DNA from: Phycisphaeraceae bacterium
Lineage (GTDB): Bacteria > Planctomycetota > Phycisphaerae > Phycisphaerales > Zrk34
Direction of reading: 5' to 3'
NCBI GenBank assembly: GCA_028284925.1
Contig: JANQQT010000228.1
Span: forward strand, 1-64,000
Length of the DNA stretch: 64,000 nucleotides
Below, piece after piece: positions 44,134 to 51,865 of this stretch. Each line of letters starts with the position of its first letter. Position 1 is the stretch's first letter. The notes below the pieces were generated by a model that saw only the letters and a program-made list of their open reading frames with translations, was not told where the DNA came from and ran no database searches. Position numbers and translations under genes: made by a program.

Positions 44134-45491
44134 CGCAATTTAAGATAATCCAGTATCTCATCATAAGCTCCACCCTGATTCGAATACATCGCATAGTTCC
44201 GAGCTGTGGCAAACCACTCTTTCGTGCTGGGTTTAACCTGCTTTGCCGCTTTCTGCAAATCCTTCGTCATCAAGGGCGTCGGTACTCCCGTCTTCATCGC
44301 ATCCGCCAGCTTTCGCTCCACTGCGATATCAATCATTGCCTTGATATCCGCCCCGCTGAAGTCCTGAATTTTCTTCGCCAATCCCTCTGCATCCACCTTC
44401 TCTACGGGTTTGCCTGCCAACATCAACTCCGTAATTGCCGCGCGTCCTCCTACATCCGGTGGCGGTACAAAAATAATCCGATCAAAACGGCCTGGTCGCC
44501 GAAATGCCGAATCCAAATGCCAAGGCGCATTTGTCGCAGCCAATATCAATACGCCTTCATTTGATGACTGTACGCCATCCAACTCCGCCAGAAACTGATT
44601 GATCGTATGTCGCCCAGCCGATCCTCGCATATCCGATCGGCTCGCCGCCAGTGCATCCACTTCATCAAAGAACAACACGCAAGGCGTATTCGCCCTGGCT
44701 TGCTCAAAAATCGCATGGAGGTGCTGCTCACTGTTTCCGATCCACATATCCAGCACATCGTGAATACTTACACAGATGAACGATGCATTTACCTCACCCG
44801 CAGTCGCACGCGCCAGGTACGTCTTCCCGCACCCAGGCGGTCCGTACATCAATATTCCGCCCCCAATCGCTTTCCCATATGCCTCATACAGTTCGGGGTG
44901 ATTCATCGGATGAATGATCTTCATCCGAATCTCCTCCTTCAATCCCTCCATACCTCCCACGTCCGCAAATTTTACCTTTGGTCTCTCAATCTCCGTCGTC
45001 CCGCTCGCATTCGTCTCCCCATGCCCCGCGCGAATTCGCCCAAGCTCATCCACATCCCCATCATCCTCAAATCCGTCCAAATCGACACCCATTCCCAACT
45101 CGTTCTCAAACGCCGCGTCGGTCAACGATCCATCAGCCTCAATGGCCTTCCGATATTGATGTTTCGCCCCGCTCACATCATCTGTTTCAAAAAGCAACCG
45201 GGCATAGAGCAAGTTGGCTGCAGCATTCGCCTCACCTTCGTGTACCAAATGCTCCATAATGACCATTGCTTCCGATCCCTTCCCATCATACCGATACGCC
45301 TCCGCCAGCGACACCTTCAACGTGGTATCACGCGGCGACAGCTTCGTTGCCTCAAGATATTCCAACGCGGCCTCACCATGACGAGCAAAACTCGTCAGCG
45401 TCTGCGCCAAATGGATCCGCAGAGGCAAATTGTTTGGCGACACCTTTAATGCCTCACGCAACGGCAATATCGCTTCATCACCCGATGCCAT
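44130..45491 (-). CDS. TPR-AAA+ ATPase of Vps4/katanin style
   Basis: A 453-residue protein. The N-terminal 125 residues are three or four TPR-like units (LREALKVSPNNLPLRIHLAQTL, ALEYLEATKLSPRDTTLKVSLAEAY, KHQYRKAIEADGSL). An acidic linker leads to one AAA+ domain opened by VKFADVGGMEGLKEEIRMKIIHP. Walker A is GPPGCGKT (about 217-224), Walker B is VLFFDEVDAL, and arginine fingers are in RRPGRFDR. Pore loop 1 is MWIGNSE, like KWMGESE of Vps4, katanin and spastin. This is the eukaryote-like single-ring remodelling class, not FtsH (no protease domain). GTG 45497 is possible, but AAAGG nine bases before ATG 45491 favours ATG. It leads a three-gene operon. Confidence 0.88.
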   Translation of the reverse strand: MASGDEAILPLREALKVSPNNLPLRIHLAQTLTSFARHGEAALEYLEATKLSPRDTTLKVSLAEAYRYDGKGSEAMVIMEHLVHEGEANAAANLLYARLLFETDDVSGAKHQYRKAIEADGSLTDAAFENELGMGVDLDGFEDDGDVDELGRIRAGHGETNASGTTEIERPKVKFADVGGMEGLKEEIRMKIIHPMNHPELYEAYGKAIGGGILMYGPPGCGKTYLARATAGEVNASFICVSIHDVLDMWIGNSEQHLHAIFEQARANTPCVLFFDEVDALAASRSDMRGSAGRHTINQFLAELDGVQSSNEGVLILAATNAPWHLDSAFRRPGRFDRIIFVPPPDVGGRAAITELMLAGKPVEKVDAEGLAKKIQDFSGADIKAMIDIAVERKLADAMKTGVPTPLMTKDLQKAAKQVKPSTKEWFATARNYAMYSNQGGAYDEILDYLKLR

Positions 45492-45497
45492 AGCCAC

Positions 45498-45792
45498 ACA
45501 CCTTTCGAAAAATATCGTGACTCAAATTGTACGATATTCCTCTTCACCCACCAAACCTTCTGGCCAATTGACTCACTCGTATTTTTGGGTGACAGGTCTC
45601 CTCGCAACCTTCTCCAACACCCATATTCGTCCGTGATCGACAGCAATTTCATCACCCCCGGCTTTCTAAACAGACAATTCCCAATTACTAAATAGATGTG
45701 AAGAACCTCGTGTCGGACAAATTTACGATTCAGGATGTGTCTTTCATCACGGAGTGATTTCGTCTGTACGTGTGATTGTTCCATCTCTCAAT
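45498..45792. other. Intergenic region upstream of the AAA+ operon
   Basis: About 295 bases between the AAA+ start and the AHSA1 stop, both transcribed leftward. It should carry the AAA+ operon promoter; no clear -35/-10 pair was found. No gene or RNA is recognised. Confidence 0.35.
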
Positions 45793-46308
45793 TCACAAAG
45801 GCCAGTTTTCCGATCGACTCCGCTTCGGCGTCATAAATTCTGTCAACTTACATATCAGTAAAATCATTCGCGATGAGAACGGCGGGCGACCATTCTCCAG
45901 CACACCCTTCAGCGTCTTTACGATAAAATCGCCGCCTTGCGACATATACTTCTCTGTCTTCGTACCCTCTGGAACATCCTCTGTCGTCAAGGTAAATTCC
46001 ACACCGTCCTCAACCTCCTTCAATTCATAACTTACCTTGCAGGGCGGATCATCCAGATTCGTAAATTTGAACGTATGGGAATACTTTCGTGGCGGATCAA
46101 ATTCCAGAACCTCACCCACAATCCCGGTGTATTTCCCACTGCGTGTTCGCATTCGTATGGGGGCACCCGGCGCCAAACCCGTCGTATCCAGCATCGAATT
46201 AAAAAAACACGCTATCGGAGTGTCCGTCTTCGTGATCTCACGCCACACATCTTCAATTTTCGCACGAATCAAAACGCGATAAATCTTTTTTGACTGCTCA
46301 GCCATCAC
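45793..46308 (-). CDS. AHSA1-like SRPBCC domain protein
   Basis: A 171-residue START-like protein of the AHSA1 (activator of Hsp90 ATPase homologue) family. The pattern VLIRAKIEDVWREITKTDTPIACFF, GAPIRMRTRSGKYTGIVGEVLEFDPPRKYSHTFKF and ELKEVEDGVEFTLTTEDVPEGTKT is typical. These proteins enclose a hydrophobic ligand. It overlaps the ArsR-type gene by 11 bases, the usual ArsR-AHSA1 pairing in bacteria, where the regulator controls the pair. Ligand unknown. Confidence 0.88.
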   Translation of the reverse strand: MMAEQSKKIYRVLIRAKIEDVWREITKTDTPIACFFNSMLDTTGLAPGAPIRMRTRSGKYTGIVGEVLEFDPPRKYSHTFKFTNLDDPPCKVSYELKEVEDGVEFTLTTEDVPEGTKTEKYMSQGGDFIVKTLKGVLENGRPPFSSRMILLICKLTEFMTPKRSRSENWPL

Positions 46309-46645
46309 CTATTCCTTCTTCTGATTTCGATTCAACCTGGTACTTCAATCTTGTAACCGATGTTGCCCACAATGAGCTGTACTCGGTCGTCCAACGGTCA
46401 TATATCATCTGAATCGGTACCGCGTTAAAATAAAAGTGTCGCGACCGACCCTCCTTTACGGACAACACCAGTTCTCCCTCTTCCAGAATCTTTAGATGCT
46501 TCATCACCGCAATGCGGCTAATCGCAAAATGACTCGATACCTCATTCACATTGCATCCTGCATTGTTTTTGATTATGTCAAGCATCTCGCGCCTCAGCGG
46601 GTGAGCAAGAGCCTGAAACACGTTGTCCATCGATTCAGGTTTCAT
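46298..46645 (-). CDS. ArsR-family transcriptional regulator
   Basis: A 115-residue winged-helix protein: VFQALAHPLRREMLDIIKNNAGCNVNEVSSHFAISRIAVMKHLKILEEGELVLSVKEGRSRHFYFNAVPI is the complete ArsR HTH. Metal-binding CxC of ArsR/SmtB is absent, as expected of the AHSA1-linked branch. A perfect 16-bp palindrome begins two bases upstream of its start codon, so it probably represses its own operon. Co-transcribed with the AHSA1-like gene. Confidence 0.91.
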   Translation of the reverse strand: MKPESMDNVFQALAHPLRREMLDIIKNNAGCNVNEVSSHFAISRIAVMKHLKILEEGELVLSVKEGRSRHFYFNAVPIQMIYDRWTTEYSSLWATSVTRLKYQVESKSEEGIGDG

Positions 46646-46647
46646 TG

Positions 46648-46663
46648 GTAACTATATAGTTAC
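46648..46663 (-). promoter_or_regulatory. Palindromic operator of the arsR-AHSA1 operon
   Basis: GTAACTATATAGTTAC is a perfect 16-bp palindrome between the arsR start (46645) and the apt gene. Dimeric ArsR regulators bind such sites in their own promoters. It contains TATA-like bases and probably overlaps the -10 or start region, so binding would block transcription directly. Confidence 0.8.
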
Positions 46664-46704
46664 ATGTTTGTGCGGCAAAGTCAACCCCCAAATTACAAAA
46701 GAAC

Positions 46705-47223
46705 TCAATACTCAATCACGCAATGCAGCTGGTTCCCATACTCACCCAATTTCTTCCTGCCTTCCAAAAACGACAATTCAATCAGGCAGGTAATGCCCAC
46801 TAACTCGCACTCCATTTCATCCACCAACTCGCAGCACGCCCGCATCGTCCCGCCCGTTGCAAGCAAATCATCGGCAATCAACACACGCTGGCCCGGTTGC
46901 ACGGCATCCTGATGAACCTGCAACATATCTGTCCCGTACTCCAGCTCATATTCACGCGTATGCGTTTTCCACGGCAACTTGTTCGGCTTTCGAATGGGCA
47001 CAAATCCCGCTGACAAAGTCTGCGCCAACGCTGTCCCGAAAATAAACCCTCGACTCTCCGCTCCAGCCACCAGATCTACATGTTTGCCCCGGAAAGGGCT
47101 CACCATCTGCTCCAGCGCCATCGCCAATGCCCCTGGATTATTCAACAATGGGGTGATGTCCTTAAACACGATCCCCTCTTTCGGCCAATCCGGAATATCC
47201 CGTATGAATCTAGTCAAATCCAT
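46705..47223 (-). CDS. apt: Adenine phosphoribosyltransferase
   Basis: A 172-residue type I phosphoribosyltransferase making AMP from adenine and PRPP in purine salvage. FIRDIPDWPKEGIVFKDITPLL is the Apt N-terminus; AGAESRGFIFG and KPNKLPWKT follow; the PRPP motif is RVLIADDLLATGGTM. GAGGG lies eight bases before the ATG. It sits upstream of arsR in the same direction, with the ArsR operator between them. Confidence 0.95.
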   Translation of the reverse strand: MDLTRFIRDIPDWPKEGIVFKDITPLLNNPGALAMALEQMVSPFRGKHVDLVAGAESRGFIFGTALAQTLSAGFVPIRKPNKLPWKTHTREYELEYGTDMLQVHQDAVQPGQRVLIADDLLATGGTMRACCELVDEMECELVGITCLIELSFLEGRKKLGEYGNQLHCVIEY

Positions 47224-47392
47224 TAATAATCCCTCATTTCAAGCGTGAACTAATTCCCCCAAAAATCACCCTTACCTCTGGTTTATACCACCATAACCCC
47301 CTAACGCCAACCCGTGACCTTGCCGGATAGCCCTCGTATAATGGCCGACTTTCCTTCTCCAACACCCAAAACCCCAAACCAAAGATTGCACG

Positions 47393-47716
47393 ATGAATAT
47401 GGCTTCAAGCAAAGGCAAAACCAAACTCGAAACGGTCGAACCTATCGGTAAACGCGTCCTCATTCGAAAGGATCAGGATAAGAAGACCACCAAATCCGGT
47501 ATTCACCTTCCTGATAAGATTGAGATACCAACCCTTACCGGCCGTGTCGTCGCTGTCTCAGCGCAGGTTGACAGTGATGATGACTACCCCATTCTTCAAT
47601 ACGACCGCGTCCTCTTCAATCCCACCGATGCCATTCCTGTGGACTTTGAAGGCGACAATCGCCTCTTCGTTGTCCCCATCGAGAATATCGTCGCTGTTTT
47701 CAGAACGGCCGATTGA
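47393..47716 (+). CDS. GroES-like co-chaperonin
   Basis: A 107-residue Cpn10 family protein. VEPIGKRVLIRKDQDKKTTKSGIHLPDKIEIPTLTGRVVAVS covers the family N-terminus and mobile loop, and YDRVLFNPTDAIPVDFEGDNRLFVVPIENIVAVF the C-terminal strand region. The first 14 residues are an extension. No groEL is adjacent, and the GYGG... mid-region wording is diverged, so it may be an extra co-chaperonin and not the main GroES. TATAAT at 47337-47342 is a likely -10. Confidence 0.82.
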   Translation: MNMASSKGKTKLETVEPIGKRVLIRKDQDKKTTKSGIHLPDKIEIPTLTGRVVAVSAQVDSDDDYPILQYDRVLFNPTDAIPVDFEGDNRLFVVPIENIVAVFRTAD

Positions 47717-47801
47717 ACCCGCTCGCCATTGCTTACGCTCCGTATTCACACCTTTTCCGAAACGGTATGACCTTGCCGCGGTAGGGGGGTAAATCCGCTC
47801 A

Positions 47802-49127
47802 ATGTCCCTCCCTGACCCGTTGCCAATTCAGCCGCTGACCTTTCCTTTCGATCTTACCATCGAAGACCTTCCCGGTTCAAAGTCACTCACCAACCGCGCA
47901 CTCCTGCTCGCAGCACTTGCGGATGGTAAGTCCACACTCACCGGCGTCCTCTTCTCGGATGACTCCCGTGTCATGCTTGATGCCCTTGCCAGGCTCGGGT
48001 TCAATCTCCAGATCGACGAATCTTCGCGCACCGTCACCATCACAGGGCAGGGGGGTAGATTACCGGTCGACTCTGCCGAACTATTTCTGGGCAATGCCGG
48101 TACGGCCACACGTTTCCTTACCGCCGCATGCTGCCTGGGTCAAGGTCCTTACACCATCGACGGCATCCCTCGCATGCGCGAACGCCCAATAGGTGAACTC
48201 GTCAACCCTCTTCGACAACTCGGCGCCAACATCCAATACAACTTGAACGAGAATTGCCCTCCCATCACCATCTCCGCAGAGTCCATTGCCTCCTCCTCCC
48301 TCAGTATGGCTCCTACTCTGTCCAGCCAGTTTATTTCTGCATTACTTCAGATTGCCCCCTGCCTCCCCGAAGGTCTCGTTATTAATTTCAAGGGGCCCAT
48401 CACGAGCCTTCCTTATGTCAAAATGACTCTCAGGCTGATGCAAGCCTTTGGAGCCCAAATCAAGCACGACTCCGACTACCGTTCTATCAAAATCATCCAT
48501 ACCAATAGCTATCAACCCCAATCACTGCACATCGAACCGGATGCCTCCAATGCCAGCTACTTTCTTGCCGCTGCGGCGCTCTCTCCCGGCAGTCACCTAA
48601 AAATCTCCGGCCTCGGCTCGGACTCCCTCCAGGGTGACGTCCGATTCGTAAATGTTCTCCAGGAAATGGGTGCCGCCGTCTCCATTACGCCTAATACCAT
48701 CGACATCACAGGCCCACCACAACTCGCTGGCATCGACATCAACCTCAATGACATGCCCGACATGGCTCAAACACTCGCCGTGATCGCGCTCTTCGCAGCT
48801 GGACCAACGACCATTCGCGACATCGGCAATCTACGCGTCAAGGAAACCGATCGCCTTGCCGCGCTCCACAACGAGCTTTCCAAACTTGGTGCTGCTGTCG
48901 AAATCGCTGGCGATGATCTTCACATCATTCCCCCGCGATTGCCAACGGATGGTGCGGGAGGCCGTAACGTGCTTCCGGAGGCCGACATCGATACCTACGA
49001 CGACCACCGTATGGCCATGTCGTTCGCCGTCGCCGCACTCAATTCGCCTGGTATACGCATCAACGACCCCGCCTGCGTCAACAAAACATTCCCCGATTTC
49101 TTCCAATACCTGAATCGACTTCGGTAG
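47802..49127 (+). CDS. aroA: 3-phosphoshikimate 1-carboxyvinyltransferase (EPSP synthase)
   Basis: A 441-residue enzyme of the shikimate pathway joining shikimate 3-phosphate and PEP. Key segments are PGSKSLTNRALLLAALADG, LFLGNAGTATRFLTAACC, RMRERPIGELVNPLRQLGA, VKETDRLAALHNELSKLGA and YDDHRMAMSFAVAAL. The length is normal. The ABC exporter follows 18 bases downstream on the same strand. It lies 7.6 kb from pheA, which uses the product of the same pathway. Confidence 0.95.
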   Translation: MSLPDPLPIQPLTFPFDLTIEDLPGSKSLTNRALLLAALADGKSTLTGVLFSDDSRVMLDALARLGFNLQIDESSRTVTITGQGGRLPVDSAELFLGNAGTATRFLTAACCLGQGPYTIDGIPRMRERPIGELVNPLRQLGANIQYNLNENCPPITISAESIASSSLSMAPTLSSQFISALLQIAPCLPEGLVINFKGPITSLPYVKMTLRLMQAFGAQIKHDSDYRSIKIIHTNSYQPQSLHIEPDASNASYFLAAAALSPGSHLKISGLGSDSLQGDVRFVNVLQEMGAAVSITPNTIDITGPPQLAGIDINLNDMPDMAQTLAVIALFAAGPTTIRDIGNLRVKETDRLAALHNELSKLGAAVEIAGDDLHIIPPRLPTDGAGGRNVLPEADIDTYDDHRMAMSFAVAALNSPGIRINDPACVNKTFPDFFQYLNRLR

Positions 49128-49145
49128 CGGATAAACTAAACGACC

Positions 49146-51005
49146 ATGAACAAGCTCTGGCAATTCGCCCTGCAGATGTTGCATTACAAGCGTCTGTTGT
49201 TCTTCGCCCTTCTCGGGGCGCTCTTCGATGCGGCCTGCGCCTTCGGTGGATTCGGTGCTCTCATCTGGATGTTCAAGCAGGTACGCCACTTCGATCAGCC
49301 CATGCGCGAAACCATCCGCCAAAGCCTCCAGAACGACACCATCACATCAATTTACGCCAATGCTCCCGGGCTTGCGGATTACTTCCCACGCGACAACGTC
49401 GCGTGCTTCGCTGCCGTTATGGGCATCCTGCTCGGCGTAACTATCCTCGGCTCAATCGGACGATTCATACACCAATACTTCTCCATCACCGTCGCGCTAC
49501 GCGTCATCATGCGCGTAAGAAGAGATATCTACCACCGCCTCATCCACATGCCAATGGCAATCATCATCAACGATGGCACTTCCGACAAATTGAGCCGCAT
49601 TCTTGCCGATACCGCTCGACTTGCCCGCGCCTACACCTCACTCCTGGGCAAATACGTTCGTGACTTCTGCCAGGGTGTCGCCTTCCTCATCTGGGCTTTC
49701 ATCATTGACTGGCAACTCTCCGCGACCTTTCTCATTGGTGTACCGGTTATCCTCATCTTCATACGTAAGTTCGGCAAGCATGTTCGCCGCGCCACGCGCC
49801 GTGCACTTCAGCAAACCGGGAAAATGGTCGGCGCCATTCAGGAAGCTTTGCAAGCCCTCCGAGTTGTCAAAGTGCACGGCGGAGAAGGCTACGAGAGACG
49901 ACGATTCAATACCATCAACCGACGCGTTCTCGCGGAAGAAATGTCTGCCCGAACGGCTCGCGCACTCACCAGCCCAATCGTTGAATCCATTGCTATTGCC
50001 GCCGTAATGGGCGTTGCGACCTTCGCCGTCTGGCTCGTCTACGAACATGGTAGAAACATCGATGATCTCGCTATGGTACTGATGGCGCTTGCCATCGCCG
50101 GTATGACCATGAAGCCCATCGGTAATCTCAATAACAACCTTCAGGAAGCCGCTGCCGCTGCCGATCGCATCGACGAAATCCTCTCCATGCCTGTTGAGCC
50201 GTGCGCTCGCGGTCTGGGCGACTTCCGTGGCAAACGACTTGCTCTACATCAAAAGTTTGTTAAGTTCGAAAATGTCTTTTTTCAATATGACGGCACTGAA
50301 GAGCCGGCTCTTAGAGGCGTTAACCTTACTGTTCCCCACGGAAATGTTTGTGCTATCGTTGGCGGAAATGGGTCCGGCAAGAGTACGCTCCTCAACCTTC
50401 TCCCACGCCTTTACGGTCCGACCAGCGGTCGCGTCCTTATTGACGGACAGGATATTGGCCTATGCTCTCTCCGTAGCGTCCGAAGGCAAATTGCAATGGT
50501 TACACAGGAAACGGTCCTTTTTGACGGTTCCATACGGGACAACATTGCATATGGCGCCCGCCATGCTACCGTCGAAAAAGTCGAAGCTGCCGCCAAAAGA
50601 GCCTACGCCCACGAATTTATCTCGCAACTTGCCGATGGTTATGACGCCTTGGTAGGTGAGCGCGGCTCCCGTCTCAGCGGTGGCCAACGTCAACGTATCG
50701 CCATCGCGCGCGCCATACTTCACGAACCGGCAATTCTTATCCTTGATGAAGCGACCAGCCAGATCGACGCCGACTCGGAAGCGAAGATTAACGAAGCCCT
50801 CAGCCAGTTCGTACAGGATCGCACCACGTTTGTTATCGCTCACCGATTATCCACGGTCGTCAATGCCGATACGATCGTCGTTCTTCACGATGGTCTCATC
50901 GAAGCTACCGGCAAACACAACGAACTCCTGGAAAATTGCGCTATCTACCAAACGCTCTGCCAAACCCAGCTACACAGTGCCGACACTAACCACGACAATA
51001 ACTGA
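49146..51005 (+). CDS. MsbA-like ABC exporter (fused permease-ATPase)
   Basis: A 619-residue half-transporter. The membrane domain has six helices (LLFFALLGALFDAACAFGGFGALIWMF at the start, GVAFLIWAFIIDWQLSATFLIGVPVILIFI later). The ATPase has Walker A VGGNGSGKSTLLNLLPRL, the signature LSGGQRQRIAIARAI, Walker B AILILDEATSQIDADSE and the His switch IAHRLST. Such exporters move lipid A, lipids or drugs. TAAACT lies eight bases before the ATG, so a separate leaderless promoter is possible although aroA is only 18 bases upstream. Confidence 0.9.
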   Translation: MNKLWQFALQMLHYKRLLFFALLGALFDAACAFGGFGALIWMFKQVRHFDQPMRETIRQSLQNDTITSIYANAPGLADYFPRDNVACFAAVMGILLGVTILGSIGRFIHQYFSITVALRVIMRVRRDIYHRLIHMPMAIIINDGTSDKLSRILADTARLARAYTSLLGKYVRDFCQGVAFLIWAFIIDWQLSATFLIGVPVILIFIRKFGKHVRRATRRALQQTGKMVGAIQEALQALRVVKVHGGEGYERRRFNTINRRVLAEEMSARTARALTSPIVESIAIAAVMGVATFAVWLVYEHGRNIDDLAMVLMALAIAGMTMKPIGNLNNNLQEAAAAADRIDEILSMPVEPCARGLGDFRGKRLALHQKFVKFENVFFQYDGTEEPALRGVNLTVPHGNVCAIVGGNGSGKSTLLNLLPRLYGPTSGRVLIDGQDIGLCSLRSVRRQIAMVTQETVLFDGSIRDNIAYGARHATVEKVEAAAKRAYAHEFISQLADGYDALVGERGSRLSGGQRQRIAIARAILHEPAILILDEATSQIDADSEAKINEALSQFVQDRTTFVIAHRLSTVVNADTIVVLHDGLIEATGKHNELLENCAIYQTLCQTQLHSADTNHDNN

Positions 51006-51184
51006 ACCTGAGTACACTCTCAAGCAAGTCCATCCTTTGTGCCTCGCGTACCCAAACGGTCAAACTTGTCCGTATGTGGTCTGTTTTCTCTCATATGACC
51101 AGACAGGCATTGGGCGTACTTCGGTAACCACGAAATTCCTAAACCTTTCCTGATGCGTCGCAAAAACTTCCGGGGGCGTAAAAA

Positions 51185-51291
51185 GGGCGTCTGGAGGGGA
51201 CGACCAGACGCCCCAAGATGGCGTGAACGCCAAAAAAGCCAGCGCTCACGGAGGCAGGGATGGGCGCCCAAGGAGAGGCGCCCGGCCTGGC
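51185..51291 (+). ncRNA. Candidate structured RNA or 3' UTR element
   Basis: GGGCGTCTGG (51185-51194) pairs perfectly with CCAGACGCCC (51204-51213). GGCG-TGAA-CGCC follows at 51220-51231. GGGCGCC (51262-51268) pairs with GGCGCCC (51277-51283), enclosed by GCCAG (51238-51242) with CTGGC (51287-51291). Three hairpins in 107 bases suggest a folded RNA. No known riboswitch consensus was recognised, and neither strand has a clear promoter or T-run, so orientation is a guess. Confidence 0.4.
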
Positions 51292-51837
51292 AAGCGTAAG
51301 GATTGACAACGAAAGGTACTTCTACTCGCCTGACCTGTGTTTTATACGATGTCTATCGGAAAAAGTTCTCGTTTGATGTCCCGATATGTCGATCTCTTTT
51401 TTCCCGCCGGCTTAACCCCTACTGGCGGTGTTCTTGCATCGTTTGCACGATTTGGCAGCAATCAGAGCAGAAAAGTGGAAAAAATGGCTAATTTGGTGAA
51501 AAAACTCGCACCAGACTTGCAATAGATGTAAAGCCTTGTAAAGTAAGAGGATATACTCTCAATTTGAGTTGAATTGCTATTCCAGCATACTAACGTGACA
51601 GAATATTTTCCCTTCCTGCGAAATTTAGGGGTATCGCTCGGCATCTTATCCATGTATATTAATAAAAGGGAAAATGCCGATTATAACGAACAGGGCCCTC
51701 CAATTCGGCGTTCAACCTCGCGATTTGAAGCAAAATCGCGATGATATACCTGCCCCAATGCTCGGATTTGGCACGGCTATTGCCAAAACAAATCCAATGC
51801 ATAAACGTATAAACCATTGAAAGGAGGGGGGGAGGCT

Positions 51838-51861
51838 ATGGTAGCCAACCTCCAGGAATAG
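51838..51861 (+). CDS. Seven-codon leader ORF upstream of the sigma factor
   Basis: ATG GTA GCC AAC CTC CAG GAA TAG encodes MVANLQE. AAAGGAGGG lies about ten bases before this ATG, the best ribosome site nearby, whereas the sigma-factor ATG is a further 28 bases on and has only AGGA within the leader's last codons. The leader region also forms a stem, GGAGG..GGT with ACC..CCTCC. This arrangement suggests translational coupling or attenuation of the sigma-factor gene. Confidence 0.45.
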   Translation: MVANLQE

Positions 51862-51865
51862 AGCG

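Larger units (their letters stand above)
51006..51865. other. Long intergenic region with a structured segment
   Basis: About 860 bases between the ABC exporter and the sigma factor. No convincing protein gene apart from the mini-ORF listed separately. Nested inverted repeats fill 51185-51291 (listed separately). The part 51300-51800 is A/T-richer than the rest of the window and probably holds the sigma-factor promoter. Confidence 0.45.

Noticed and set aside
51185-51291. c-di-GMP, glycine or SAM riboswitch
   Set aside because: None of the conserved loop or junction sequences of these classes could be matched.
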